Of a DNA stretch of 64,000 nt, positions 36,311-47,844 are shown piece after piece (within the stretch, counting starts at the first letter, position 1; each line of letters opens with the position of its first letter). The DNA is from Streptococcus mitis (lineage in GTDB: Bacteria > Bacillota > Bacilli > Lactobacillales > Streptococcaceae). Made by a program: the position numbers and the translations under genes. The stretch covers positions 62,001 to 126,000 of the forward strand of contig NZ_NCVK01000059.1 in the NCBI RefSeq assembly GCF_002096845.1. Reading direction: 5' to 3'. The notes beneath the pieces were generated by a model. The model was not told where the DNA came from. It ran no database searches and saw nothing but the letters and a program-made list of their open reading frames with translations.

Positions 36311-36673
36311 ATGATAGTTGGACACGGAATTGACATCGAAGAATTGGCTTCTATAGAAAGCGCAGTTACACGACATGAAGGCTTTGCCAAGCGCGTGCTG
36401 ACCGCTAAGGAAATGGAACGGTTTAACAGTCTTAAAGGGCGCAGACAGGTTGAATATTTGGCTGGTCGCTGGTCGGCTAAAGAAGCCTTTTCCAAGGCTA
36501 TGGGATCTGGTATTGGAAAGCTCAGTTTTCAGGATTTAGAAGTCTTGAACAATGAACGCGGGGCGCCTTATTTTAGTCAGTCACCATTTTCAGGAAAGAT
36601 TTGGCTGTCTATCAGCCATACCGATAAGTTTGTGACAGCCAGTGTCATTTTGGAGGAAAATCATGAAAGCTAG
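36311..36673 (+). CDS. acpS: Holo-[acyl-carrier-protein] synthase
   Basis: 120 residues. It transfers 4'-phosphopantetheine from CoA to apo-ACP. The conserved GIDIEEL near the N-terminus and [16 protein letters not shown] supply the metal and catalytic residues. I chose [11 protein letters not shown] at 36311 by family length; an ATG 6 bp upstream is also possible and neither has a strong ribosome binding site. The alr start overlaps its end by 11 bp. Confidence 0.94.
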   Translation: MIVGHGIDIEELASIESAVTRHEGFAKRVLTAKEMERFNSLKGRRQVEYLAGRWSAKEAFSKAMGSGIGKLSFQDLEVLNNERGAPYFSQSPFSGKIWLSISHTDKFVTASVILEENHES

Positions 36674-37766
36674 TCCACATAGACCAACCAAGGCTCTGAT
36701 TCATCTGGGAGCTATTCGACAAAATATTCAGCAAATGGGGGCTCATATACCTCAAGGAACGCTCAAATTTGCAGTAGTCAAGGCTAATGCCTATGGGCAT
36801 GGGGCTGTTGCCGTTGCCAAGGCGATTCAAGATGATGTTGATATTTTTTGCGTTTCCAATATTGATGAAGCCATTGAACTCAGACAGGCTGGACTCAGGA
36901 AGAAAATCCTAATTTTAGGAGTTTCTGAAATCGAAGCTGTTTCTCTTGCTAAAGAATATGACATCACCTTGACTGTGGCTGGACTGGAGTGGATTCAAGC
37001 ACTCTTAGATAAGGAAGCGGACCTAACTGGATTGACAGTTCACCTCAAGATTGACTCAGGGATGGGACGGATTGGTTTTAGAGATGCCAGTGAAGCTGAT
37101 CAGGCTCAAGCCTTGCTTCAACAACATGGTGCTCGCGTTGAAGGGATTTTTACCCACTTTGCTACTGCAGACGAGGAATCAGATGACTACTTTAATGCCC
37201 AGTTAGAACGGTTTAAAACTATTTTGGCCAGTATGAAGGAAGTTCCAGAGCTGGTTCATGCCAGTAATTCGGCAACGACCCTTTGGCATGCAGAGACTAT
37301 TTTTAATGCGGTCCGTATGGGAGATGCCATGTATGGTCTTAATCCTAGCGGAGAGGTCTTGGACTTGCCCTATGACTTGAAACCAGCCTTGATCTTGGAA
37401 TCTGCTCTGGTTCATGTCAAGACAGTTTCAGCTGGAGCTTGCATGGGCTATGGAGCAACTTATCAAGCGGATAGCGAGCAAGTCATCGCGACGGTACCAA
37501 TTGGCTATGCGGATGGTTGGACACGAGACATGCAGAATTTCTCTGTCTTGGTAGATGGGCAAGCTTGTCCAATTGTCGGCAGGGTTTCGATGGACCAGAT
37601 TACCATTCGTCTGCCTAAGGTTTATCCGCTGGGAACAAAAGTCACCCTCATTGGTTCTAATGGGGGCAAGGAGATCACAGCTACTCAGGTAGCGACCTAC
37701 CGTGGGACTATTAACTATGAGGTGGTTTGTCTTCTCAGCGATCGCATTCCGAGAGAATATTATTAG
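36663..37766 (+). CDS. alr: Alanine racemase
   Basis: A 367-residue PLP enzyme supplying D-alanine for peptidoglycan. The PLP lysine is in [11 protein letters not shown] and the second catalytic Tyr is in [15 protein letters not shown] upstream of 36663 supports this start, inside the end of acpS. The acpS-alr-recG order is conserved in streptococci. Confidence 0.96.
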   Translation: MKASPHRPTKALIHLGAIRQNIQQMGAHIPQGTLKFAVVKANAYGHGAVAVAKAIQDDVDIFCVSNIDEAIELRQAGLRKKILILGVSEIEAVSLAKEYDITLTVAGLEWIQALLDKEADLTGLTVHLKIDSGMGRIGFRDASEADQAQALLQQHGARVEGIFTHFATADEESDDYFNAQLERFKTILASMKEVPELVHASNSATTLWHAETIFNAVRMGDAMYGLNPSGEVLDLPYDLKPALILESALVHVKTVSAGACMGYGATYQADSEQVIATVPIGYADGWTRDMQNFSVLVDGQACPIVGRVSMDQITIRLPKVYPLGTKVTLIGSNGGKEITATQVATYRGTINYEVVCLLSDRIPREYY

Positions 37767-37784
37767 AAAAGAAAGGAGTGGAGC

Positions 37785-39800
37785 ATGAATCTACATCAAC
37801 CCTTGCATGTCTTACCTGGTGTGGGACCAAAGTCAGCAGAGAAGTACGCTAAACTAGGAATTGAAAACTTGCAAGACCTCTTGCTCTACTTTCCTTTCCG
37901 TTATGAAGACTTCAAAACCAAGCAAGTATTGGAACTAGAAGACGGTGAGAAGGCGGTTCTTTCTGGTCAAGTCGTGACTCCTGCTAGTGTCCAGTATTAT
38001 GGTTTCAAGCGCAATCGTCTGCGCTTTAGCCTCAAGCAGGGAGAAGTTGTTTTTGCGGTGAATTTCTTTAACCAGCCCTATCTAGCAGACAAGATAGAGT
38101 TGGGAGCAACCCTTGCTGTTTTTGGGAAGTGGGACCGTGCCAAGGCCAGCCTGACAGGAATGAAGGTCCTGGCTCAGGTGGAAGATGACCTCCAACCTGT
38201 CTATCGCTTGGCTCAGGGAATCAGTCAGGCAAGTCTGGTCAAGGTCATCAAGACGGCTTTTGATCAGGGACTGGACCTCTTGATTGAGGAAAATCTTCCC
38301 CAGTCTTTACTGGACAAATACAAACTCATGTCCCGTTGTCAGGCTGTTCGTGCCATGCATTTCCCCAAGGATTTGCCAGAATACAAGCAGGCCCTTCGCC
38401 GTATCAAGTTTGAGGAACTCTTTTACTTCCAAATGCAGTTGCAGATGCTCAAGTCTGAAAATAGAGTTCAGGGAAGCGGTCTGGTTCTGGATTGGTCTCA
38501 GGAAAAAGTGACAGCAGTCAAAGAAAGCCTTCCTTTTTCCCTGACCCCAGCTCAGGAAAAGAGTTTGCAGGAAATTTTGACCGACATGAAGTCCGACCAC
38601 CACATGAATCGTCTTCTACAAGGGGACGTGGGGAGCGGGAAAACGGTAGTCGCTGGCTTGGCTATGTATGCGACAGTGACGGCTGGCTACCAAGCAGCCC
38701 TCATGGTACCGACAGAAATCCTTGCAGAGCAACACTTTGAGAGTTTACAGAACCTTTTTCCTAACTCGAAACTGGCTCTCTTGACAGGTTCCTTGAAAGC
38801 TGCAGAAAAGAGAGAAGTCTTGGAGACTATTGCCGAGGGTGAAGCTGATTTGATTATCGGAACCCACGCTCTGATTCAGGATGGGGTAGATTATGCTCGT
38901 CTGGGCTTGATTATCATCGATGAGCAGCACCGCTTTGGTGTAGGGCAAAGGCGTGTTCTGAGAGAAAAAGGCGACAACCCAGATGTCCTCATGATGACGG
39001 CGACTCCCATACCACGAACCTTGGCTATCACAGCCTTTGGCGATATGGATGTTTCCATTATTGACCAGATGCCAGCAGGACGGAAGCCTATTGTGACACG
39101 CTGGGTCAAACATGAGCAATTACCTCAGGTCTTGACTTGGTTAGAGGGGGAAATTCAAAAAGGTTCTCAAGCCTATGTCATCTCTCCCTTGATTGAAGAA
39201 TCAGAAGCTCTGGATTTGAAAAATGCTATTGCCTTATCTGAGGAGTTGACAGCTCATTTTGCAGGTAAGGCAGAAGTGGCTCTTCTACATGGTAAGATGA
39301 AGAGTGACGAAAAAGACCAGATTATGCAGGATTTCAAAGAGAGAAAAACAGATATTCTGGTTTCGACAACGGTTATTGAGGTTGGGGTCAACGTTCCCAA
39401 TGCGACCGTCATGATTATCATGGATGCGGATCGCTTCGGGCTCAGCCAGCTTCACCAGCTCAGAGGTCGTGTCGGTCGGGGAGACAAGCAGTCCTATGCT
39501 GTTCTCGTTGCCAATCCCAAGACTGATTCTGGGAAAGACCGCATGCGCATCATGACAGAAACGACCAATGGATTTGTCCTTGCGGAGGAAGATTTGAAAA
39601 TGCGGGGTTCAGGTGAGATTTTTGGAACCAGACAGTCAGGTCTCCCAGAGTTCCAAGTGGCTGATATTATCGAGGATTTTCCGATTTTAGAAGAAGCCAG
39701 AAAGGTTGCTAGCTACATTAGTTCCATAGAAGGCTGGCAAGAGGATCCAGAGTGGCGCATGATTGCTCTTCATTTGGAAAAGAGAGAACATCTGGATTAA
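37785..39800 (+). CDS. recG: ATP-dependent DNA helicase RecG
   Basis: A 671-residue branch-migrating helicase. An N-terminal wedge/OB domain (LSGQVVTPASVQYYGFKRNRLRF) binds branched DNA; the motor has Walker A GDVGSGKTV, DEQHRFG, TATPIPRT and QLRGRVGRG; the C-terminal TRG region is present. It acts on Holliday junctions and stalled forks. AAAGGAGTGG precedes the ATG 18 bp after alr. Confidence 0.96.
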   Translation: MNLHQPLHVLPGVGPKSAEKYAKLGIENLQDLLLYFPFRYEDFKTKQVLELEDGEKAVLSGQVVTPASVQYYGFKRNRLRFSLKQGEVVFAVNFFNQPYLADKIELGATLAVFGKWDRAKASLTGMKVLAQVEDDLQPVYRLAQGISQASLVKVIKTAFDQGLDLLIEENLPQSLLDKYKLMSRCQAVRAMHFPKDLPEYKQALRRIKFEELFYFQMQLQMLKSENRVQGSGLVLDWSQEKVTAVKESLPFSLTPAQEKSLQEILTDMKSDHHMNRLLQGDVGSGKTVVAGLAMYATVTAGYQAALMVPTEILAEQHFESLQNLFPNSKLALLTGSLKAAEKREVLETIAEGEADLIIGTHALIQDGVDYARLGLIIIDEQHRFGVGQRRVLREKGDNPDVLMMTATPIPRTLAITAFGDMDVSIIDQMPAGRKPIVTRWVKHEQLPQVLTWLEGEIQKGSQAYVISPLIEESEALDLKNAIALSEELTAHFAGKAEVALLHGKMKSDEKDQIMQDFKERKTDILVSTTVIEVGVNVPNATVMIIMDADRFGLSQLHQLRGRVGRGDKQSYAVLVANPKTDSGKDRMRIMTETTNGFVLAEEDLKMRGSGEIFGTRQSGLPEFQVADIIEDFPILEEARKVASYISSIEGWQEDPEWRMIALHLEKREHLD

Positions 39801-39881
39801 GCTTTCTCTAAGGAAATCTTAAGCTAGCTTTCAGGTTTGGCCCTTATACTAGAGTCATCAAAAAGAAACGAGGACTCTCAC

Positions 39882-39944
39882 ATGACAGTAACGATTAAAG
39901 TAAATTACCAAACCACTTTCCAAAAGAAAGAAGCAACAAAATAA
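39882..39944 (+). CDS. Possible 20-aa peptide
   Basis: An ATG with ACGAGGA upstream opens MTVTIKVNYQTTFQKKEATK and stops, followed 17 bp later by a good terminator. A TATACT -10-like element lies at 39845-39850. The unit promoter-ribosome binding site-short ORF-terminator suggests a real transcript, but function is unknown. Confidence 0.35.
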   Translation: MTVTIKVNYQTTFQKKEATK

Positions 39945-39960
39945 GATTGAACAGAGAAGA

Positions 39961-39982
39961 AGGGCAGAAATGCTCTTTTTTC
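39961..39982 (+). terminator. Terminator upstream of the acetylesterase promoter
   Basis: AGGGCA-GAAA-TGCTCT hairpin followed by TTTTTT. Confidence 0.8.
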
Positions 39983-39987
39983 GTTTC

Positions 39988-40101
39988 TAAAACTACTTTC
40001 AGTCCATCATCCTAAAAGTAAAGAATCTAAAATCACTTTCTATTTGCTTTTCTTTCTTGCATTGCTTTTCTAGATATGCTACAGTTGTGATAACGATTAC
40101 A
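39988..40101 (+). promoter_or_regulatory. Promoter region of the acetylesterase gene: NanR-like site, promoter, cre
   Basis: TAAAA-CTAC-TTTCA (39988-40001) resembles the sites upstream of nanE and of the lyase gene. Fifty-five bp downstream is a TTGCAT -35 box (40057-40062), then a 17-bp spacer and TACAGT (40080-40085). TGATAACGATTACA (40088-40101) fits the CcpA cre consensus with one mismatch and lies at or just after the transcription start. Confidence 0.6.
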
Positions 40102-40119
40102 AAATAAAAGGAGCATGCT

Positions 40120-41100
40120 ATGAAAAATCCGGCTTTATTAGAAGAAATTAAGACCTATCTAGGAAGAGATGAGGTTCCAGAAGACTTTGATGCTTTCTGG
40201 GATGAGGAAGTGAAAAAAGTTTCAACTTTTCCAGCCTACAACTTGGAGGAAAGAAATTTCCACATTCCTCAAGTCAAGTGCTATGAGCTCACTTTTGAAG
40301 GAAGTAATGAAGGTAAGGTCTATGCACGCGTCGTTCTTCCAAAGAGTGAGGAGAAGGTTCCGATAATCTTCCATTTCCATGGTTATATGGGACGTGGCTG
40401 GGACTGGGCCGACATGCTGGCCTTCACCGTGGCTGGTTACGGTGTTGTTTCCATGGATGTGCGGGGCCAGTCAGGTTATTCACAGGACGGTTTGCGTTCT
40501 CCTCTAGGAAATACGGTTAAGGGACATATTATCCGTGGGGCTGTGGAAGGTCGGGATCACCTCTTTTATAAGGATATTTATCTGGATATTTACCAGTTGG
40601 TCGAAATTGTTACTAGTCTGCCTCAGGTAGATGAGAAGCGCCTTTCTAGCTATGGTGCCTCGCAAGGAGGGGCTCTAGCCTTGGTTGCGGCAGCGCTCAA
40701 TCCTCGGATTCAGAAAACAGTTGCCATCTATCCTTTCTTGTCAGACTTCAGACGAGTGCTTGAGATTGGTAATACTAGCGAGGCTTACGACGAACTTTTC
40801 CGTTATTTCAAGTTTCACGACCCCTTCCATGAAACTGAGGAGAAAATCATGGCGACCCTTGCCTATATCGATGTGAAAAATCTTGCCCATCGTATCAAGG
40901 GTGAGGTTAAGATGATTACGGGCTTGGACGATGATGTTTGCTATCCTATTACCCAGTTTGCGATATACAACCGTCTGACCTGCGATAAAGCCCATCGCAT
41001 CATGCCGGAGTATGCCCATGAAGCTATGAATGTATTTGTCAATGACCAAGTCTACAATTGGCTCTGTGGTAGTGAGATTCCTTTTAAGTATATAAAATGA
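40120..41100 (+). CDS. Acetyl xylan esterase/cephalosporin-C deacetylase family acetylesterase
   Basis: A 326-residue alpha/beta-hydrolase of carbohydrate-esterase family 7. The nucleophile elbow is YGASQGGAL, the oxyanion-side HFHGYMGRGWDW block follows, and Asp (GLDDDVCYP) and His (YAHEAMN) complete the triad. CE7 enzymes remove acetyl groups from sugars and antibiotics. Its promoter shares elements with the sialic-acid operons, so a role in deacetylating O-acetylated sialic acids or host glycans is likely (inference). AAAGGAG precedes the ATG. Confidence 0.88.
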   Translation: MKNPALLEEIKTYLGRDEVPEDFDAFWDEEVKKVSTFPAYNLEERNFHIPQVKCYELTFEGSNEGKVYARVVLPKSEEKVPIIFHFHGYMGRGWDWADMLAFTVAGYGVVSMDVRGQSGYSQDGLRSPLGNTVKGHIIRGAVEGRDHLFYKDIYLDIYQLVEIVTSLPQVDEKRLSSYGASQGGALALVAAALNPRIQKTVAIYPFLSDFRRVLEIGNTSEAYDELFRYFKFHDPFHETEEKIMATLAYIDVKNLAHRIKGEVKMITGLDDDVCYPITQFAIYNRLTCDKAHRIMPEYAHEAMNVFVNDQVYNWLCGSEIPFKYIK

Positions 41101-41107
41101 TGAATGA

Positions 41108-41130
41108 GAGAGCCCAGTAGCTCTCTTTTT
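41108..41130 (+). terminator. Terminator after the acetylesterase gene
   Basis: GAGAGC/GCTCTC around CCAGTA-type loop followed by TTTTT. Confidence 0.85.
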
Positions 41131-41325
41131 GTACAGAGTCTAGTCAGCAAATATTCTAGTTCATATATACTTTGAAATTCAACAGCTTTTATAGCTATCA
41201 CTGTATTTTAGAGAAAGAATGATAGAGTTCTTAATATGGACTATAATACGAATACTTCGAAGCTGCAATTTCTGTTTTTTTGATTTTTAATTAGTATGAA
41301 TCAGCGGAGAGTGATCAGTTATCTT

Positions 41326-41427
41326 ATACTCTTCAAACCACGTCAGCTTTATCTGCAACCTCAAAACAGTGTTTTGAGCAGCCTGCGGCTAGTTTCCTAG
41401 TTTGCTCTTTGATTTTCATTTAGTATA
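41326..41427 (+). repeat. BOX element (boxA-boxC, reduced boxB)
   Basis: It starts ATACTCTTCAAACCACGTCAGC (boxA, shortened), retains the CTCAAAACAGTGTTTTGAG dyad, and ends in boxC (TTGCTCTTTGATTTTCAT...AGTAT). The ~700-bp gap 41101-41797 otherwise holds only the terminator before it and a promoter candidate after it. Confidence 0.88.
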
Positions 41428-41497
41428 AGTTTTTTTCTTGACCTTGGTGTCAAACAATTCATTTTCTATCTAGTTTGGTATAAGTTCTTTCAATACA

Positions 41498-41527
41498 TTG
41501 AAAATCGCCTGTGAAATGTGTTATAAT
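41498..41527 (+). promoter_or_regulatory. Promoter candidate of the surface protease gene
   Basis: TTGAAA, an 18-bp spacer and TATAAT preceded by TGT. The start codon is ~270 bp downstream, so the mRNA would have a long AT-rich leader. Confidence 0.5.
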
Positions 41528-41797
41528 TTATAAGAAAATATACAGTTTCGCTACAAATGAACATTTATATATAAGTTTATGTATAACATGGTTTTCTGAT
41601 TAGGATAATATCTTATAAAAAACTATATTCTTGGAGATACAGTACTTAAATATCATTTGTAAAGTAGCAAAATAGTCTATGTCTATTTTTATTGTAAGAA
41701 TCAAAGTAGAGAGTGTTATGCTAATGGAAACTGTAATATTTTATTTTTTAGAATATACTTGGATAAATTAACTTTGAAAGTTAAAGTGAGGTAATGT

Positions 41798-44700
41798 ATG
41801 TTTGTATGTTTAAAGGGTTTAGGGAAATTTCGTAAATCCAAAGCTTATGGTTTGGTTGGTTGCTTGACATTATCAGCAGTGCTTGGCTTAGCTGCACCAG
41901 AGTTACCAGTTATTGGTGGTGGGGTTGTTTATGCTGATGTCATTCAAGGTGGTAGCGATATTCACGATGTGGATGTTCATAGTAAATCTGCAGAAGGTGT
42001 TGCTATGACTTATACCACTTATGATAGCGGAACAAGTGGAAAACAAACCGCATCAGGAAGCGGTGTCTTTGTAGCGCCGAATGTGATGGTAACAGTAGCT
42101 CATAACTACTATGATAAAAACCAAGAGGATAAGTCTGCGGTATTGCGTGGTGGGGAGTCTGCTCGTAGTTATGTGGTGATGAACTCAGAGACGGAGAAGA
42201 GCAATAAAGTACCTACTTCTGGTGTATCGGAAGCTCTTGAAAAGGGTTCTATTCATTTGTATGATGAGAAGAATTTTGGTAAAGAATATGGTAATGACTT
42301 AGCGGTAGTAGTTACTAAAAAGCCTGTAGAAGCTATGACAGGTGGAGAAGATTCACCAAGAGAGCTAAGTCATAAAGAGGTTTCTACGGGTGATAGCATC
42401 TCTATGGTCGGCTACCCTAATGATTTTTCGACTCCAAATTTAAGTGAAGAGAATAAAGCTCGCTTGAAAGACGGTAAGGCTTATTCAGTCTCAACAACTG
42501 TAAGCAGTATCAATAAAGAGAGTGGTGCAGTCACTTATCATTCCTCAGCTTTAGGAGGTTTTTCAGGTGCTCCTTTGTTTAATGATAAGGGAGAGGTAGT
42601 CGGTATCCACCAGCACGGAACAAATACTCCAAGTGCTTCTGAGAGTGAGCGTATTGGTGGTGGTACTATCTTTACGGAAAAGCACAGAGCTTGGATTCAG
42701 TCAATGATTGATAAATATGCTATCACAGGCTGGTATATAGATGGTGCAAACCGTTACTACTATGATGAAAATCATATAGCTTTAAAAGATGTAGAGTCTG
42801 AGATTGACGGTGCTTGGTATAGTTTTGATGAAAAAGGTCGTGCTACCTTAGTAAAAGGTGAAGAAAAAGGTCGTGTTCTACTTCGAGTGGAAGACACTAA
42901 AGGAACTCGTTTGATTTCAGATAAGGTTGTTCAGGAAGGACCTGTTGGAAGTGGTTTGAATTTTCATTTAAGACAAAATCCGGACTTCAAACAGTTAATA
43001 GCAACTTCTCCAACAGCTAAAGTGGTATCTTATAACGGAGTGCCAATTAACAAATTAGCAAGTGATACAAGTTGGCCTGATGACTATGTCAGTAAGTTAG
43101 CTTTGGGTGATACAATTATAAGAGCGGTAGTAGATTCGGTAACTCCTTCGTCTAGTTCATCTTCGGATTTTGCAAGAACTGAAGTTGGTAAAGTCGATTT
43201 GAGTGGTAAATCGAATTTACCTGTACCTAGTAAAGAGGTGTTACAAGCTCCGAATGGCTCAGAAAATTTCTATGCTACAACGCACATTCAAACGCCAGAT
43301 GGGTCGGGGTCAGGTACTTTAATTGCACCAAATTTGGTGTTAACAGTCGCTCATAATTTCTTAACAGTTAAAGGTTCTGAGGTAGTTACTAAATCTGGTC
43401 GCACCAATACAGTGTATAAAGCAACTTTACCGAATGGGTTGTCTGTGAATTTTTCAGATGATGATATTGTTTATTGGAATAAGAAAGATTCAGTATTTGG
43501 ATTTAAAAATGACTTAGCTTTGGTTCGATTAAAAGAAGAGGTAAAAGGATCAACTCCTGTAGAGGTTGTAAAACAATCTTCGAAAGTTGCAGAGGGGGAT
43601 TCAGTTTCGGTCTATGGTTTTCCAGATAACAAGCTAAGTCCAGTTTTAGATAGCAAAGTAGTAGGAATTACAGACTTCGGTTCTGGAATAGAGGGAATTA
43701 GCTATGGAGGTACGAAACCTGGAGCGTCTGGTGGTGGTCTTTATAATGATAAAGGTGCTTTAATTGGAGTTCACCAAAATGGTGTTGTAGGAAGCCGCAG
43801 TGGTGGTTTGGTTTTATCAAAAGAGCAGCTGGATTGGGTTCGTTCTTATATTGAGGGTCAACCAAAAGATCCTGTCTATGTGGAAGATAAAGAAGTGGAA
43901 CCTTCTAAGAAGGATTCGGATAAGGATTTAGCTGGGAAATTAGATCCAAAAAAAGATAGTGGAAAAGAAGATTCTGGTATTTTAGGTACATCTGGTGACT
44001 TTGCAGCTCCTACAGTAGCTAAGCCAGAGTTTAGAGGTGGAGTCAATAGTGCGGATGCTGAGGTCTATCATCTTTCAGATTTCACAGGAGGAGTTCCTTT
44101 CACTGAATCTCCTATACTGGAAATCCCAGAGTATACGGGTGCATTATCAAGCTCAGGAGAAGACTCGGCCCCAACAGTTGAACAGCATGAGTTCACAGGC
44201 GGAGTGAATGGAGGCGACTCACTTGTTACAGAAGTTCCAGAGTATAGCGGTGTTCTATCCACATTAGGAGACACTCCAGCTCCTACAGTAGCTAAGCCAG
44301 AGTATATGGGTGATACATTATCAAGCTCAGGAGAAGACTCGGCTCCAACAGTTGAACGGCATGACTTCACAGGCGGAGTTAACGGAGGCGAATCCCTTGT
44401 TACAGAAGTTCCAGAGTATAGTGGCTTTTTATCCACATTAGGAGACACTCCAGCTCCTACAGTAGCTAAGCCAGATTTTACAGGCGGAGTGAATGGAGGC
44501 GCCTCCCTCGTTACAGAAGTTTCAGAGTACAGAGGCTTCCTATCCACATTAGGTAATTCTCCAGCTCCTACAGTAGCTAAGCCAGAGTTTAAAGGTGGCG
44601 TGAATGGTGCGGATGCTGAGATCCATTACCTTCCAAACTTCGCAGGCGGAGTGAACGGAGGTGAATCTCCTATACTAGAAATGCCAGAGTATAAGGGTTC

Positions 44701-45433
44701 ATTAGCAATAGCAGAAGACTCGGCCCTAACAGTTGAAAAACAGAACTTCACAGGCGGAGTGAATGTGGTAGCAAGTCCTATGCATGATAACAATAGAGAT
44801 AGTAAGAATGAAGCAACAATGAAACAAGTTATCACAAGAATTGCTAGTTCACAACGTATTTTCAAAAATGAAGCAGGAAGTGTGCAAATTCAAGCTTCAG
44901 AAGAAGTATTGAAAAATGTGATAGGTATTCAAATTCAAGAAGTTCAAGTTAGTGATTTAAGTTCATTAAACTATAAAGCATTTGATCTTCAATTGAAGGA
45001 TACAGCTGCTAGAACTGTTCAGCCTAACGGAAAAGTCCTAGTTACTTTTGCTACGGATCAGTCAGTTGAGAATGTTTATGCTGTAGATCCAGAAGGGAAA
45101 CTACACACTATTGAATTCGAACAAAAAGATGGAAAGATTATTTTTGAAATTAACAATTCTAGTATTTATGCGATGACTTTCCGACACTCCATTGACAATC
45201 CACCATTTAAAAATCCTACAGAAGAGAACAAGGCTGAAGAAGTTTCACTGTCATCTAAATTGTTATCTACAAATGAAAACTCTGAATCTAATCGATTAGA
45301 GAATAAAGTAAGTAATAATGAGCAGTCTAAGTTACCAAATACAGGTGAAAATAAATCAATAACAACAGTTTTGCTTGGTTTTGTGGGAATGATCCTTGGA
45401 GTAATGATTTCTTATAAGCGAAAAGATAGATAA
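41798..45433 (+). CDS. LPXTG-anchored surface protein with two serine-protease domains
   Basis: 1211 residues. A signal peptide (to about residue 46) leads to an S1B/V8-like protease domain with His in TVAHNYY, Asp in GNDLAVVV and Ser in GGFSGAPLF. Next come two choline-binding-type repeats (GWYIDGANRYYYDENHIAL, GAWYSFDEKGRA), a PDZ-like stretch, then a second protease domain with His in TVAHNFL, Asp in KNDLALVR and Ser in PGASGGGLY. After these come ~250 residues of P-E-F/Y-x-G-G-V-N repeats, a folded domain, and the sortase signal LPNTGE with membrane helix and basic tail. The first domain plus repeats recalls pneumococcal CbpG (weak recall). Both triads look intact. Probably a virulence or adhesion protease on the wall. 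Confidence 0.85.
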   Translation: MFVCLKGLGKFRKSKAYGLVGCLTLSAVLGLAAPELPVIGGGVVYADVIQGGSDIHDVDVHSKSAEGVAMTYTTYDSGTSGKQTASGSGVFVAPNVMVTVAHNYYDKNQEDKSAVLRGGESARSYVVMNSETEKSNKVPTSGVSEALEKGSIHLYDEKNFGKEYGNDLAVVVTKKPVEAMTGGEDSPRELSHKEVSTGDSISMVGYPNDFSTPNLSEENKARLKDGKAYSVSTTVSSINKESGAVTYHSSALGGFSGAPLFNDKGEVVGIHQHGTNTPSASESERIGGGTIFTEKHRAWIQSMIDKYAITGWYIDGANRYYYDENHIALKDVESEIDGAWYSFDEKGRATLVKGEEKGRVLLRVEDTKGTRLISDKVVQEGPVGSGLNFHLRQNPDFKQLIATSPTAKVVSYNGVPINKLASDTSWPDDYVSKLALGDTIIRAVVDSVTPSSSSSSDFARTEVGKVDLSGKSNLPVPSKEVLQAPNGSENFYATTHIQTPDGSGSGTLIAPNLVLTVAHNFLTVKGSEVVTKSGRTNTVYKATLPNGLSVNFSDDDIVYWNKKDSVFGFKNDLALVRLKEEVKGSTPVEVVKQSSKVAEGDSVSVYGFPDNKLSPVLDSKVVGITDFGSGIEGISYGGTKPGASGGGLYNDKGALIGVHQNGVVGSRSGGLVLSKEQLDWVRSYIEGQPKDPVYVEDKEVEPSKKDSDKDLAGKLDPKKDSGKEDSGILGTSGDFAAPTVAKPEFRGGVNSADAEVYHLSDFTGGVPFTESPILEIPEYTGALSSSGEDSAPTVEQHEFTGGVNGGDSLVTEVPEYSGVLSTLGDTPAPTVAKPEYMGDTLSSSGEDSAPTVERHDFTGGVNGGESLVTEVPEYSGFLSTLGDTPAPTVAKPDFTGGVNGGASLVTEVSEYRGFLSTLGNSPAPTVAKPEFKGGVNGADAEIHYLPNFAGGVNGGESPILEMPEYKGSLAIAEDSALTVEKQNFTGGVNVVASPMHDNNRDSKNEATMKQVITRIASSQRIFKNEAGSVQIQASEEVLKNVIGIQIQEVQVSDLSSLNYKAFDLQLKDTAARTVQPNGKVLVTFATDQSVENVYAVDPEGKLHTIEFEQKDGKIIFEINNSSIYAMTFRHSIDNPPFKNPTEENKAEEVSLSSKLLSTNENSESNRLENKVSNNEQSKLPNTGENKSITTVLLGFVGMILGVMISYKRKDR
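44008..44770 (+). repeat. Tandem coding repeats (PEF-GGVN and PEYSG type)
   Basis: DNA and protein repeats of about 35-40 codons (APTVAKPEF.GGVNG..S.VTEVPEYSG.LSTLGD). They are similar to the wall-proximal repeats of NanA and zinc metalloproteases of pneumococci. Such repeats vary in number between strains by slippage or recombination. Confidence 0.85.
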
Positions 45434-45476
45434 TTTTTCTTCAGTTGTTATTTGAACTTTTATGTTCATATAAAAT

Positions 45477-45612
45477 AAACCACTCGCTATGCGAGTGCGC
45501 GTCGAAGATTATACTCAAAAAATTCCAAACGCGATACAGTAAAGGTGTTCAAGCTAATTGTAAAGCGAAAAGAGAAAAATATGGAACAAAAGGCTCAGGA
45601 GTTATCGTTTAC
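45477..45612 (+). mobile_element. Left-end remnant of an IS200/IS605-family element
   Basis: It matches by eye the left end of the copy at 48008: the hairpin CACTCGCTATGCGAGTG, then GCGCGTCGAAG, then GTAAAGCGAAAAG and the beginning of the tnpA frame (ATGGAACAAAAGGCTCA). The rest of the element is gone. The 520-bp gap 45434-45952 otherwise holds AT-rich sequence with a TTGTATAAT extended -10 near 45784. Confidence 0.75.
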
Positions 45613-45931
45613 ACTCTTTATTGAAGGAGAAAGCCTAGTCCTAACTTAATGACATTGGAGAATATATTATTTCTCTTTTTGTTATAGAAGTCGAAAGTAC
45701 GTTTAAAGAAGATAGAAGTATAAAAATATTTCTGAAAATAGAATCTATTGTAGATTAATGTAGAAAAATATATTGTTTTATTGTATAATAAAGAAAAATC
45801 TAGATTTTTAGGAAATAAAATAATTACTTTTAGAGAGTCATAGATTAATCAAGAATAAGCAATCGTATTAGTTGAATTGCTTTCCAGTGCTAACTTTTTA
45901 ACTAATTCAAAAATTTTAAAAAAGCGCTTAG

Positions 45932-47596
<1,665 letters not shown>

Positions 47597-47672
47597 AAGC
47601 TAATTAATTATAGACATAAGAAAACATCTTTGTGTTAGACTTGTCGTTCAAATATAAACGCTAAATTTCAAG

Positions 47673-47830
47673 TTAGTTAGCAACAAAAAATTCTCTGGGA
47701 GACTTGTAGTTCAAGCATTTTTTATGATAGTTGTTAATCCAATTTTTGATGAATGCGACTTCTTTAGGAGTCGTTTTCTTAGTTTCTTTAGGTAACCATT
47801 TATGAATGAGCTTATTGTGATTCTTATTAT
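47673..47830 (-). mobile_element. 3' remnant of an IS30-family transposase gene
   Basis: On the minus strand one frame reads NHNKLIHKWLPKETKKTTPK...NYKSPREFFVAN-stop, the C-terminal end of IS30-type transposases. Only about 52 codons remain; the upstream side is cut by the MITE at 47845. Confidence 0.78.
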
Positions 47831-47844
47831 GTGACTATTAGTCC

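Noticed and set aside
44068-44547. 159-codon open frame on the minus strand
   Set aside because: Antisense shadow of the repetitive coding region; it has no start signal and its composition mirrors the + strand repeats.
44008-44770. Regularly spaced DNA repeats that could suggest a CRISPR array
   Set aside because: The repeats are in frame, encode P-E-F/Y-G-G-V-N protein repeats, and are contiguous with the LPXTG protein. There are no spacers of constant length and no cas genes.
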